Source of the DNA: Kribbella jiaozuonensis | Lineage (GTDB): Bacteria; Actinomycetota; Actinomycetes; Propionibacteriales; Kribbellaceae | Assembly: GCF_005233875.1 (NCBI RefSeq) | Contig: NZ_SZPZ01000001.1 | Coordinates: 434,001 to 498,000, forward strand | DNA: 64,000 bases | Reading direction: 5' to 3' | Part shown: piece after piece, positions 28,401 through 36,176 of the stretch | How positions within the stretch are numbered: position 1 is the first letter of the stretch | Layout of the letters: each line of letters starts with the position of its first letter | Notes under the pieces: model-generated | Databases searched by the model: none | What the model was told of the DNA's origin: nothing | Seen by the model: only the letters and a program-made list of their open reading frames with translations | Position numbers and translations under genes: made by a program

Positions 28401-29992
28401 ACGCACACATCAACGTTCACCGGGCAGCGGTGGGCTCTGATGCTACTGTTGCGATGGAGGATGGAACCGAACAGCGGGTGCACGCTCGGTTCTCGCTCGA
28501 CGGTGAACCGGTCGCTCTCGGCTCGACCTACGATGTTGACGGGCTGCGCATTCGGGTGGCGCTCTCCAGCGAGATCGACCCTCCAGCGGATGTCCTGCCT
28601 GGCCTGCGCAGCGCTTGGTTCAAGCACGTGCTGATGACCGATGCGGGTCTGCTCGAAACGCTAAATACATTCCGGATCGACTGGCTGCACCAGTGTCTCG
28701 AGGCGATGCTGTTGACAACAGCTGTGCGAGACAGTTGCACGGTGGCTGAAGCCTTTGCTTCGGTACACGGATCGTTTGCGAGTCAACTACACGAGACCCT
28801 GAACGCGATGTTCCGCAGCCACAATGTCCTCGAGTCCGAATCGACAGCCCTGACGAATATGGGCAAGCGGCTTAAGGCTGCGTTTGCCGACCCATCGGTT
28901 GCCACGCGACTCGATGCGCTTGCATCGCAGTACTGGTCGCCAGATCCTCACCGCTTCAACGAGTGGCTTCGTGAACGAATCCTGTCCACGATCGGCCACT
29001 CCGTGTTGGCCGCCGCGAGGCAGATCTGTCCCGAGCACGACCCCGAGGGCATCGTCGTCGACATTGAGCCCGGATTCAATTCAGAGGGAGTTCTGCGAGC
29101 CGGAGAGATCTGGCTGACCGAATCCTCGGCCGGTGGCGGCGGCTTTATTGAGGCGCTGACGGCGCGGGTGCGTCCGGATCCGCGTCGCTTCCTCCGCTTG
29201 ATCATGCGGGCAATCCAGCCCAGCACGTACGAACTGGTCGACACACATATGCAGCGCGTGATCCACCTGATTAATCACGACTCAGCCTGGGTCCAACTGG
29301 TCAATGACTTCCGGTCGGCCCCGGACCAGGCCGCCCGGGTCGCGACCCTCAACGGGATCCGGGACGGCCTCCGTCAGGCGGGGATCTACGGGGCAGAACA
29401 GTCTGTGATCTCTGCGCTGTCAAACCGGGTGCTGCGCCCCGGGTCGAGTGCGGCCACGGACCGCGCGCTCGGAACGCTGATCCAGGAGTGGCGCGCTGAG
29501 GAAGACCGACTGGGCGTCGAGATCCCGCCGCGCACGTGGGCCTACCTGATGCGAGCGCGGACGGACTTCGATCCCGGCCTCGTCCTGGTCGCGGCCGCCA
29601 CCGAACGCCAGCGAATGGACGCGATCCAGAGTCTGCTTTGGCCGCGCGGCTGGCAGTTGCGCGCCGAGGAATTGCATGCGTGGAACCCGTTCGCGGAAAA
29701 CCTCCCGGCCGCACCGGACCTTCTCCGTTCCATCACCGCCGCCGGCGAGCCGCCGATGGCGTTGTCCGACGACATCGGCGTGACCCTGCGCGCCGTCCTC
29801 GCCGAACGAGGATCGGCGCAGGTGATGGCCACGCCTGACCAGGCCGTGGCGTTGGCCACCCTGCTAGTCGACCTCAGCAACGAGCCCGTGGTGACGGAGT
29901 ACCTGAGCGTTTACCCACGGGTGGTTGAGATTGATCACCAGGCCGACGGCAACGTCGTCGTGGCTCTCGAGCTCGCCGAGGTTTCAGCATGA
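25496..29992 (+). CDS. dpdJ: DpdJ: giant DEAD/DEAH-type helicase
   Basis: At 1498 residues the largest protein of the window. Walker A is VVGAGTGSGKTNAFYLP (near 182-198). A Cys-rich insert (about 282-323: RCPGDGYLHCGG...CHTCRREFD) probably binds zinc. Motif II is MLLDEIHTYDG (near 377) and motif III is GLSATLSNP (near 411). The C-terminal helicase lobe has ATASLEVGFDDPDVGVVIQH and AFLQRKGRAGRKRT (near 590-632). The 850-residue tail includes DUF1998-like features. In the Dpd family this is the second SF2 helicase of the restriction machinery, next to the PLD-like nuclease DpdK. It overlaps dpdK by 4 bp. Confidence 0.87.
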   Translation: MNPTLLTRVLDRLESLEDPLLCWGVVDGGFSDDELREVIERELTDSREWELDAEAVIEAMRARALLVFDPNTAPPRWRTRNGETIRLVARLRQIFLDKSWQDGTNLISDFRYARRPRFYPKRDQPWDTLLDGLSGIADVQRSVIDVMTLRDGNHDDLSGFQVRATRQILTALQSQVTTATVVGAGTGSGKTNAFYLPAFSYLAGIEDSSAWTRALAVYPRIELLKDQLDTAFTHARRLDGLWQRLHGRPMSIGALYKSTPANAGNAKAAYTGWGKRSNGMASPQLRCPGDGYLHCGGELIWPFADIDRDVERLVCHTCRREFDERQVVLTRKRMQNNPPDLLFVTTEMLNRGLSDLQLRGPLGVDVSQARKPRMMLLDEIHTYDGTTGAQAAMVLRRWHHSVQAPVAFVGLSATLSNPVRHMADLTGVADDLVTSIAPEPEELEYEGAEYLLALRSDPTSGASVLSTTIQTSMLLPRTQDVPGARVSEGVFGTKAFVFTDDLDVTNRLFYYLLDAEGQRYIERRTKSVKPPLASKRALEPGDDATTQRRAGQVWDLPVSIGHRFNRKGDGLNVSRTTSQDAGVEAGSQLIVATASLEVGFDDPDVGVVIQHKAPRGTAAFLQRKGRAGRKRTMRPYTAVVLSDYGRDRATYEAWDGLFDPVLPDLVLPIRNRAVLRMQATIAMVDWLTAQLKMQDVPPSTKTWGALAKRPAASFAKPGRETQLKAVAILNSVLRDPSRQRSLRTWVQNALRLSDAEVNEILWHPPRPLMLAAVPTLKRRLQHNWAVASPGSLDEFRDLSGDNPLPDFFPMNLFSELSLPESYVSSPPQLEWETDRELHAMGLGQMLREYAPGRVSRRFATRNPEHRHWIPVPLGKSDASIELSEILSIYGIEEPSTIAIDGKPVETTVVRPDQILVEHPPPFVKDSSNATMLWRSQLLETGPGLLVRVPTADPIGRLITEMRFFLHAQNAHINVHRAAVGSDATVAMEDGTEQRVHARFSLDGEPVALGSTYDVDGLRIRVALSSEIDPPADVLPGLRSAWFKHVLMTDAGLLETLNTFRIDWLHQCLEAMLLTTAVRDSCTVAEAFASVHGSFASQLHETLNAMFRSHNVLESESTALTNMGKRLKAAFADPSVATRLDALASQYWSPDPHRFNEWLRERILSTIGHSVLAAARQICPEHDPEGIVVDIEPGFNSEGVLRAGEIWLTESSAGGGGFIEALTARVRPDPRRFLRLIMRAIQPSTYELVDTHMQRVIHLINHDSAWVQLVNDFRSAPDQAARVATLNGIRDGLRQAGIYGAEQSVISALSNRVLRPGSSAATDRALGTLIQEWRAEEDRLGVEIPPRTWAYLMRARTDFDPGLVLVAAATERQRMDAIQSLLWPRGWQLRAEELHAWNPFAENLPAAPDLLRSITAAGEPPMALSDDIGVTLRAVLAERGSAQVMATPDQAVALATLLVDLSNEPVVTEYLSVYPRVVEIDHQADGNVVVALELAEVSA

Positions 29993-30498
29993 GGCGCATA
30001 ACGACGACCGGCCTCGGGCACACCCGAGTCCTTAACGACTTACTGCAGAACCTCTTTATCACCGAACTACTGGTGCCCTCCAGCCAACTGTGGGTGCTTT
30101 CCCCGTGGATCTCCGACATCGACGTCATCGATAACACGGCCGGACAGTTCAAGACAGTCCTACCCGGGATGCCGGCTCGGCACATCCGGTTCACCGAGGT
30201 GCTCATCGAACTAGCCAGGCGCGGTTCGGACGTACGTGTCCTGACTCGCGACGTTGAGAGCAACACGGCGGTGCGGCAGCGACTTGAGGATGTCGGTGGA
30301 CTGAGCGCAAGACCGGTCGTCAAGATCAGGCCTAACCTGCACGACAAGGGAATCGTTGGTGATCGCTTCCACATCCAGGGATCGATGAACTTCACCTTCC
30401 ATGGTCAGGCTGTGAACGACGAGGGCGTCACGTTGACCTCCGACCCCCACGAGATAGCTGGGGCCCGGATCGCTTACAACGCGAAGTATCAGGTGTGA
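29989..30498 (+). CDS. dpdK: DpdK: phospholipase D-like nuclease
   Basis: A 169-residue protein with one HKD motif: NLHDKGIVGD (His118, Lys120, Asp125), followed by FHIQGSMNFTFHGQAVNDE, the usual G-S-x-N of the PLD superfamily. The N-terminal half gives a strand LWVLSPWISD and RRGSDVRVLTRD typical of the PLD fold. Single-HKD members act as dimers and several are nucleases, including restriction enzymes. It is the best candidate for the DNA-cutting subunit of Dpd restriction. It is coupled to dpdJ and dpdD by 4-bp overlaps. Confidence 0.88.
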   Translation: MRRITTTGLGHTRVLNDLLQNLFITELLVPSSQLWVLSPWISDIDVIDNTAGQFKTVLPGMPARHIRFTEVLIELARRGSDVRVLTRDVESNTAVRQRLEDVGGLSARPVVKIRPNLHDKGIVGDRFHIQGSMNFTFHGQAVNDEGVTLTSDPHEIAGARIAYNAKYQV

Positions 30499-32663
30499 TC
30501 GCCGTGGTGACCGACGACTTCTTCGAGGCGGGCAACCTGATCAATCCGGTTGAACTGCCGCCTGAGCACGAAGCCTCGATCGAGAGTTGGCTAGATGCGA
30601 TCAGGCATGGCCAGATCGGTTTTCTGCCGCGTACGACGTCTCAAGGCTTGTACTGGTATGCCTTCGCGCCGACGATTCGCGAGCAGAAGGAGTTGCTCGT
30701 CCTCCTCGACGCCTGGGTCGGGCCGACATTCAGCGATCTTCCACGAAGTCGCGGACGCTTGTATCCCGCAGATCCGTTTGATGCCCCGTTGGCCGCGATG
30801 CAGGTTTCCCCATTGCGCTTCGAGGTCCTTCCTCGCGGAGATAGACGGTCGAGAGACCAGGTTCGTAACGCTCTGTTGGTGCTCTCGCGACTCGTCTGGA
30901 ACCGGCCGAGGTCGGAGTTCGACGCGCCGCGTACGACCGTCGAGGTGCTCGACGACCTCGGACATGCGATCGCGGCACAGGATCGTCCGATGGCGCTCGG
31001 ATGCTTGCGCGAACTGGAAGCGACCGCGGATCTCGATCAAACGAACCTGGCCCTCCTGCGGTTCCGGGTGTACGAGGGCCTGGAAGACTGGGCCGCGATC
31101 TTCGCCGATCAGGATCTCGAGCACGTGCTGCTGTTGCGCCGGCCAATCGGCATCACCCGTATTCTTCAGCGTGCGGTGTACACCCAGTATCTGGAGAAGG
31201 CCGATCTAGACGGCAGTGCCGCTGATCTCCACGAAGCCGCCGAGGAGATCCCACCGTACCTCCGGGTGCTCGCCACAGGCGCGATTACCCGCACCCGGCC
31301 AGCCGTCGTTGTCGAGTTTCTGCTTGGTCTGTTGACCCAAGCGACATCGGCGACGTTCGACCGTCTACTCGGGGAAGCCGCGTTGATCGCGCCGGAACTC
31401 GACGCTCGTCTGAGGTCGTTGCTTCCGCCAACCTCAAGACCCGAATCCGCGCTAGATCCCGAACAGGATCCGCCCTCCGCGACGACGCTCGTTCACCTGC
31501 TTGTCAATGCCGGCGAATTCTCCTCTGCGATCGAGGAGGCACTCGCTGTCGAGCCGGACGTCGAACTGGCTGGGCTGATGCTCGCCTGCACACGAGAACT
31601 GGAAGAGCACCACCTTGCAGTTAGAGTCGCAGAGCACCTGTCAGTATCTGGCCTTCGGGACACGTTGGCTCGAGACGACGCCTTGGTGCGCAGCGATCTG
31701 GCTTGGCTAGACGAGTTCCTCAGCCAACAGCAAACCCTTGGATGGCTAGGGTGGCTCGCCGCGGTTGAAGCAGACCAGGCGTTGAAGATCACCCAGGCCG
31801 ACCTGAACTCAACGGCCGAGTGGGAGATCCTCGACCGTTCCACGGTTGCTCAGCGTCTGGCTGGGATGCCCGACGAGGCGCTCGCACGCTTCGGCGAGTA
31901 CGGCGGTGCGTTCATGGCCGCGCACCGCGCGTTGTTCATTGAGGCCGGCGGCGCCGATTTGTGCGAGCGTGTCCTCGCAGGCCTCGCACTTAGCGAGAAG
32001 ACCTCGGCCGGTGTTCGAGTTCAGACTCTGACGCTCCTGGAGTACTTGGCTGCTGCCGGTCCCACCGTCGAAATACTGACCTCGGCGCTGGAGTGGACCG
32101 GCTTGGTCGTCGGAGGCGCAGTCTCCGCGGTCACCGCTAGTTGGGCTGTCGACGTCCTCCAGACGGCGACGAGTGGTCCTCAAGCTCTGGCTTTGGGCGC
32201 CAAACACCAGTTCTTCTTCCAGGTGCTGGAGCAACTCCGGCCGGTCAAGTCTGCGCTCGACCTTGCGGACCTCGAAGGACTGCGGCTCGTAGCCGATGAG
32301 TTGGCGACGTCTCTCCCAGCCGACTTCGAGATTGAGGACTCTGAGCCCGAGTTGGCTGCGCCGTACCGGCACTTGGCGAATACAACGGTCGTGCTCTACT
32401 CGTTGACCGAATCGGCTATCACGCGGGCCGCTCAACTCCTGCGTCGGCTGGTTCCTGGAATCGACGTGCGGACAACCTCCGAGCACGGCGGAAGCCAGCA
32501 ACTTGCGTCGTGGAGTAGTAATGCGGACGTCTTCGTCATGGTTGCCGCCTCAGCGAAGCATGCGGCTACCGACTTCATCAAGGAGCATCGAGGTAGCAAG
32601 CCTCTGATTCAGGTGAACTCACGCGGCTCCTCCTCGATCCTGCGCGCGCTCGCCGAGGGCTGA
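30495..32663 (+). CDS. dpdD: DpdD: large accessory protein of Dpd restriction
   Basis: A 722-residue protein from GTG 30495, overlapping dpdK by 4 bp. The first 170 residues are alpha/beta (LYWYAFAPTIREQKELLVLL, WVGPTFSDLP); a long helical middle follows, with many paired helices as in TPR-like scaffolds (ALGCLRELEATADLDQ, SSAIEEALAVEPDVELAG). The C terminus is a small alpha/beta domain (LLRRLVPGIDVRTTSEHGG, ADVFVMVAASAKHAATDFI) that looks like a CheY/NYN-like sheet. It has no catalytic signature I recognise. The name follows its position at the end of the restriction operon and its size. It is the last gene before the convergent folE2. Confidence 0.78.
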   Translation: MIAVVTDDFFEAGNLINPVELPPEHEASIESWLDAIRHGQIGFLPRTTSQGLYWYAFAPTIREQKELLVLLDAWVGPTFSDLPRSRGRLYPADPFDAPLAAMQVSPLRFEVLPRGDRRSRDQVRNALLVLSRLVWNRPRSEFDAPRTTVEVLDDLGHAIAAQDRPMALGCLRELEATADLDQTNLALLRFRVYEGLEDWAAIFADQDLEHVLLLRRPIGITRILQRAVYTQYLEKADLDGSAADLHEAAEEIPPYLRVLATGAITRTRPAVVVEFLLGLLTQATSATFDRLLGEAALIAPELDARLRSLLPPTSRPESALDPEQDPPSATTLVHLLVNAGEFSSAIEEALAVEPDVELAGLMLACTRELEEHHLAVRVAEHLSVSGLRDTLARDDALVRSDLAWLDEFLSQQQTLGWLGWLAAVEADQALKITQADLNSTAEWEILDRSTVAQRLAGMPDEALARFGEYGGAFMAAHRALFIEAGGADLCERVLAGLALSEKTSAGVRVQTLTLLEYLAAAGPTVEILTSALEWTGLVVGGAVSAVTASWAVDVLQTATSGPQALALGAKHQFFFQVLEQLRPVKSALDLADLEGLRLVADELATSLPADFEIEDSEPELAAPYRHLANTTVVLYSLTESAITRAAQLLRRLVPGIDVRTTSEHGGSQQLASWSSNADVFVMVAASAKHAATDFIKEHRGSKPLIQVNSRGSSSILRALAEG

Positions 32664-32701
32664 CTGGGTCGAGATGGCGCCATTGATGCGTGTACGTAGC
32701 A

Positions 32702-32729
32702 GTCAGACGGCTCTCTCAAGCCGTCTGAC
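32702..32729. terminator. Perfect hairpin at the 3' end of folE2, between the convergent operons
   Basis: GTCAGACGGCT (32702-32712), a 6-base loop and AGCCGTCTGAC (32719-32729) form an 11-bp perfect stem. It covers the last nine codons and the stop of folE2 and lies 39 bp after the dpdD stop codon. Its symmetry lets it act on both strands. No clear T-run follows, so it may be a bidirectional pause or RNA-end stabiliser as well as a terminator. Confidence 0.55.
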
Positions 32730-33503
32730 AGGCCACGTAACGGCGGCTCTGGCATCGTGACTGTGAATGCTCTCGAAGTTTCTAACTGCAACCCGGTGAG
32801 CGACTCCGATCTCTCGGCATGACGCTGAGAGATCACGTGCCATGTCTTCGACGAACGCAGGATTGTCGTGAGCGCGCATGGTCACCACGCGCTCGTCGAC
32901 GCGCTTGATGATCGGGAAGACAGGAGTCGACCCAACTTCGCGGATCATCTCGAAGAGGCGTTTGACTGGCAGAGGGTACGCATCGTCTGACGCCCCTAGG
33001 ACCGTGAGCTCCACTCGGCTTCGCTGATTGTGGGCTCCGTAATCGCTGATGGCTTTGCTGCATGGACAGAGGCTTGTTACGTCGGTGCGGACCGTCGTCT
33101 CCGCGAGTACATCACCTTCGTTGAACTTGGCTGACAGCGAGACGTCGCTGGCCTGCCATGAGGCGATACCGGACTCGGGTGCAACTACCTCGAAGGCTAT
33201 GGGCAGGGAGACGTCGAACTGCACACTATCGACGTCTAGCCGACTGGCGGCCGCTTTAAGTGCTGTGGGCAACTCTCGGGGGTCGAGGTGCCGCAGGTGC
33301 TCATGCACCAACTCGAGCATCCGGCTCATGTGCGTGCCGCGGCGATCAGCCGGCAGGCGAACCGAGACGTCAATCGATGCGATACCGTCCTGCACGGTGC
33401 TTCCGTCAGTGAAGTGGACGGGATAGCGCACTCCGGCGACTCCGACTTCGTCGAGTTCGATGCCGCGGCGATCTGGCTCGTCTTGAATGTCTGGTAACTG
33501 CAT
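32703..33503 (-). CDS. folE2: GTP cyclohydrolase IB (FolE2), first step to preQ0
   Basis: A 266-residue protein of the FolE2 (COG1469) family, which turns GTP into 7,8-dihydroneopterin triphosphate, the first step of 7-deazaguanine synthesis. Family marks are VSVRLPADRRGTHMSRM, then RTDVTSLCPCSKAISDYGAH (the conserved active-site Cys and metal ligands) and NQRSRVELTV. The start at ATG 33503 has GGGGAG eight bases upstream. It lies 3 bp behind queD, last in the operon queC-queE-queD-folE2. FolE2 does not need zinc strictly, unlike FolE. Together with housekeeping folate synthesis it would give the island its own GTP cyclohydrolase. Confidence 0.93.
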   Translation of the reverse strand: MQLPDIQDEPDRRGIELDEVGVAGVRYPVHFTDGSTVQDGIASIDVSVRLPADRRGTHMSRMLELVHEHLRHLDPRELPTALKAAASRLDVDSVQFDVSLPIAFEVVAPESGIASWQASDVSLSAKFNEGDVLAETTVRTDVTSLCPCSKAISDYGAHNQRSRVELTVLGASDDAYPLPVKRLFEMIREVGSTPVFPIIKRVDERVVTMRAHDNPAFVEDMARDLSASCREIGVAHRVAVRNFESIHSHDARAAVTWPVRRLERAV

Positions 33504-33506
33504 TGC

Positions 33507-33875
33507 TCAGGCTCCCCTGTACACGCATCCTGAGGTGCAGGTCTCACGGACCCGGATCTCGCTGAGGTTCGGCAACTCGGACACAAGACGGTCCCAGATC
33601 CACTTGGCGAGCACTTCGCTGGTCGGATTCTTCAGTCCCTCGACCTCGTTGAGGAAGTTGTGGTCGAGTTGGGCTTCCAGCGGCTTGAAAGCCGCCTTGA
33701 GATCCCCGAAGTCCTGCACCCAACCGGTGTCGTCACCGACCGACCCGACGAGGTGCACCTCGACCCGGTAGGAGTGGCCATGAAGCCGTCCGCACTTGTG
33801 ACCCGTCGGCACGTTCGGTAGTAGGTGCGCGGCCTCGAAGGTGAACTCGCGATAGATCTCGGCTGTGTAGGTCAC
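33507..33875 (-). CDS. queD: QueD: 6-carboxy-5,6,7,8-tetrahydropterin synthase
   Basis: A 122-residue member of the 6-pyruvoyl-tetrahydropterin synthase fold. The zinc histidines are visible in [10 protein letters not shown] and [11 protein letters not shown], and the catalytic Cys in [38 protein letters not shown] and [15 protein letters not shown] complete the QueD pattern. The enzyme converts dihydroneopterin triphosphate to 6-carboxytetrahydropterin in the preQ0 pathway. The start ATG overlaps the queE stop by 4 bp (33872-33875). Confidence 0.93.
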   Translation of the reverse strand: MTYTAEIYREFTFEAAHLLPNVPTGHKCGRLHGHSYRVEVHLVGSVGDDTGWVQDFGDLKAAFKPLEAQLDHNFLNEVEGLKNPTSEVLAKWIWDRLVSELPNLSEIRVRETCTSGCVYRGA

Positions 33876-34507
33876 GGGATTCCTAGGTACTTGTGGGTCT
33901 GTAGGCTGAGTTGCCAGCGGGGGTTCTCCATGCAGAACTTGACCGCGAGTTCGGTGTTCACCGCGAGGTCAGGTCCGTCCATCGGCTGGACTCGAAAACT
34001 GGTGAAGTCGAGGTGCTCGAACGAGATCGGGTCGACGTCGGCCTGAGGTATGACGAACTTCAGTTCCTGGCCCCTGTGGACTACCAGTTCCGAGCCGATC
34101 TTCGGGCTCACGCACAACCAGTCGATCCCATTCGGAGGGTTGATGGTTCCGTTGGTCTCGACGGCAACGTAGAACCCGCGAGTCTTGAGGGCCTCGACGG
34201 CGACGTCATCGAGTTGCAGTAGTGGCTCACCGCCGGTGAAGACGACCATCGGCTGCCCGCCGGAGACTGATGGCCACTTTGATGAGATGGCCTCGGCCAG
34301 GCTGTCGGCATCCCGGAATTTTCCGCCGCCTTCGCCGTCGGTGCCTACGAAGTCCGTGTCGCAGAACTTGCAGATCGCGCGATCCCGGTCCTTCTCGCGT
34401 CCAGTCCAGAGGTTGCAGGAACTGAAGCGGCAGAACACTGCTGGGCGCCCAGCATGTGTGCCCTCGCCCTGAAGGGTGTAGAAGATCTCCTTGACCTTGT
34501 AGGTCAC
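33872..34507 (-). CDS. queE: QueE: 7-carboxy-7-deazaguanine synthase (radical SAM)
   Basis: A 211-residue radical S-adenosylmethionine enzyme that contracts carboxytetrahydropterin to 7-carboxy-7-deazaguanine. It opens [20 protein letters not shown]. The [4Fe-4S] site is C-x14-C-x2-C (in SSCNLWTG and [10 protein letters not shown]), the QueE variant of the radical SAM motif. [14 protein letters not shown] gives the glycine-rich GGE motif. The start is the GTG at 34507, which overlaps the queC stop as GTGA; longer frames upstream lie inside queC and are unlikely. Confidence 0.93.
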   Translation of the reverse strand: MTYKVKEIFYTLQGEGTHAGRPAVFCRFSSCNLWTGREKDRDRAICKFCDTDFVGTDGEGGGKFRDADSLAEAISSKWPSVSGGQPMVVFTGGEPLLQLDDVAVEALKTRGFYVAVETNGTINPPNGIDWLCVSPKIGSELVVHRGQELKFVIPQADVDPISFEHLDFTSFRVQPMDGPDLAVNTELAVKFCMENPRWQLSLQTHKYLGIP

Positions 34508-35202
34508 GCGCCGGACTCCTGGTAACGGAGCGGATCCTTCATGCCCGCCTCCGCGAAGCCCTTCAAACGCAGCAGACATGAGTCGCAGTGCCCGCACGGA
34601 CGGCCGTCGGCGTCGGGGTCATAACAGGATGATGTAAGTGAGTAGTCAACGCCGAGGCGGGTACCAACCTCGACGGTTTGCGCCTTGGTTAGCTCGATCA
34701 GGGGAGTGTGAATCCTGAGGCGTTGTCCTTCAACGCCGGCCCGGGTCGCAAGGTTGGCCATCTGCTCATAAGCCGCGATGTACTCAGGACGGCAATCGGG
34801 ATAACCCGAGTAGTCAAGAGCGCTGACACCGATGAAGATGTCGGTCGAGCCGACAACCTCCGCGTACGCGAGCGCGAACGACAGGAATACTGTGTTGCGC
34901 GCCGGTACGTAGGTGATCGGGATCTCATTTTCAGCGAGCTCGTCTGTTGCATCGTGCTTGGGCACATCTAGCTCGGCCGTCAGCGCGGACCCGCCGAACA
35001 CTCTCAGATCGATGTCGCACACGACGTGCCGCTGCACCCCAGCAGCGAGGGCAACGCGGCGAGCCGCTTCGAGTTCGACCGCGTGGCGCTGACCGTATCG
35101 GAAGCTCAGGGCGTAGGTTTCGTAACCTTGGTCTTTCGCCATGGCGAGGACTGTGGTCGAGTCAAGGCCCCCGCTGAGCAGGACCACTGCCTTCTGGCTC
35201 AT
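34504..35202 (-). CDS. queC: QueC: 7-cyano-7-deazaguanine (preQ0) synthase
   Basis: A 232-residue ATP-dependent amidotransferase-like enzyme that makes preQ0 from 7-carboxy-7-deazaguanine and ammonia. The PP-loop motif is [52 protein letters not shown] and the zinc-binding end [20 protein letters not shown] (four Cys) are all present. ATG 35202 is chosen because GAGGTGGG lies just before it; an in-frame ATG 39 bp upstream has no RBS. It is the first gene of the preQ0 operon and diverges from dpdC across 101 bp. Confidence 0.94.
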   Translation of the reverse strand: MSQKAVVLLSGGLDSTTVLAMAKDQGYETYALSFRYGQRHAVELEAARRVALAAGVQRHVVCDIDLRVFGGSALTAELDVPKHDATDELAENEIPITYVPARNTVFLSFALAYAEVVGSTDIFIGVSALDYSGYPDCRPEYIAAYEQMANLATRAGVEGQRLRIHTPLIELTKAQTVEVGTRLGVDYSLTSSCYDPDADGRPCGHCDSCLLRLKGFAEAGMKDPLRYQESGA

Positions 35203-35252
35203 CAGCCCACCTCTCAATCGTGTACGTTCTGGCAGATACACACTAGGCTTAA

Positions 35253-35275
35253 CTGCAACCTACAGTACCTGCAAC
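35253..35275. promoter_or_regulatory. Direct repeats in the queC/dpdC divergent promoter region
   Basis: CTGCAAC occurs at 35253-35259 and 35269-35275, 16 bp apart. On the - strand this gives TTGCAG twice, each a reasonable -35 box for queC. The repeats lie in the middle of the only non-coding space (35203-35303) between the preQ0 operon and the dpdC-B-A operon, so one protein could act on both. Confidence 0.35.
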
Positions 35276-35303
35276 TGGACGACAGTTTTCTTCCTGAGGG
35301 GTC

Positions 35304-36176
35304 ATGTCGCGACAGAAACTGACGATCGTGGTCACCTGCACCGATCGCAAAGTAACTGCGGCGCAGCCTGCCCTCACGGCCCGAACCCTTCCTCAGGGGA
35401 CGGTGCAGGCCAGGGTCCGGGAGTGGCGTAGACGGCTGAGTCGAGAGCAAGCGACCATGCGCCTGACCGATCTCTACTCTGGAGAGTCATGGACGCAGGT
35501 GAAGCGCCTCATAGCGACTGCCCGCTCCACCGGCTACGCCCCGGATGTGTTTGTCGCGTCTGCTGGCGTTGGACTCCGTCGCATCGACGAACTCTCCCCG
35601 CCGTACGCCGCTACTTTTAGCGTCGGCCATGCAGACTCTGTCGCCCCCTCAGTCAACGAGGCGCGAACGTGGTGGTCGGGGCTTCCCCACGCCGCCGCAC
35701 CAGAAGCCCGCCATCCATCTGTCTGGGTGTTGTCGGAGGCCTATTCGCGAGTCCTCGCACATACGCTGACGTCGATTGAGCCTGGGGCCGCCGCAGTCGT
35801 CTTCGGCGGCTCATCTAACGTGCCCGATGAGGTACGCGTCCCTGCTGATCGTGGGCTGCGGCGCGCGCTTGGCGGCACGGTCATGAGTCTTAACGTTCGT
35901 ATGGCCATTCGTTGGCTAGAAATCGCGGAGGGTCAGGCGCTCGCAGGCGAGCGAACGCGCCTGGCGTGGGAGGAGTGGTCCCGCCGCGAGAGACACACGG
36001 AGCAATACGATCGAAAGCCGCTCTCTGACGACGCTGTGCGTGAGTTCATAGCGAACCTGGCCAAACTTGAACCAGGTGTCTCAAAGACACGCGCCCTCGG
36101 GACACTGAGGAACTCGGGGATGGCCTGCGAGCAACGCAGGTTCGCAACACTCTTTTCGGAGGTTGTGAAGCGATGA
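35304..36176 (+). CDS. dpdC: DpdC: YaaA/DUF328-like protein of 7-deazaguanine DNA modification
   Basis: A 290-residue protein. The N-terminal half is a Rossmann-like core with LTIVVTCTDRKV, then MRLTDLYSGESWTQVKRLI and DVFVASAGVGLRRIDELSPP. This order (C-x-x-x-K/R loop, D-L-Y-x-G, then a strand with SAG-L and a basic loop) is that of the YaaA/DUF328-DUF6884 group to which DpdC belongs. A second domain after residue 210 is helical. In studied Dpd systems DpdC is needed to turn dPreQ0 in DNA into the amide dADG. It starts at ATG 35304 after TGAGGGG and overlaps dpdB by ATGA. The name is moderately sure; the place in the modification operon supports it. Confidence 0.72.
   Translation: MSRQKLTIVVTCTDRKVTAAQPALTARTLPQGTVQARVREWRRRLSREQATMRLTDLYSGESWTQVKRLIATARSTGYAPDVFVASAGVGLRRIDELSPPYAATFSVGHADSVAPSVNEARTWWSGLPHAAAPEARHPSVWVLSEAYSRVLAHTLTSIEPGAAAVVFGGSSNVPDEVRVPADRGLRRALGGTVMSLNVRMAIRWLEIAEGQALAGERTRLAWEEWSRRERHTEQYDRKPLSDDAVREFIANLAKLEPGVSKTRALGTLRNSGMACEQRRFATLFSEVVKR

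Noticed and set aside
14801..32663. BREX or DISARM-type defence, because of several helicases, a big P-loop ATPase and a PLD protein
   Set aside because: No PglX/methylase, PglZ, BrxA or DrmB was seen. Gene order and the linked TGT/que genes match the Dpd restriction set.
32703..35202. Queuosine tRNA pathway
   Set aside because: QueF, QueA and QueG are missing and the only transglycosylase is the DNA-type DpdA in the adjacent operon, so preQ0 is most likely for DNA.
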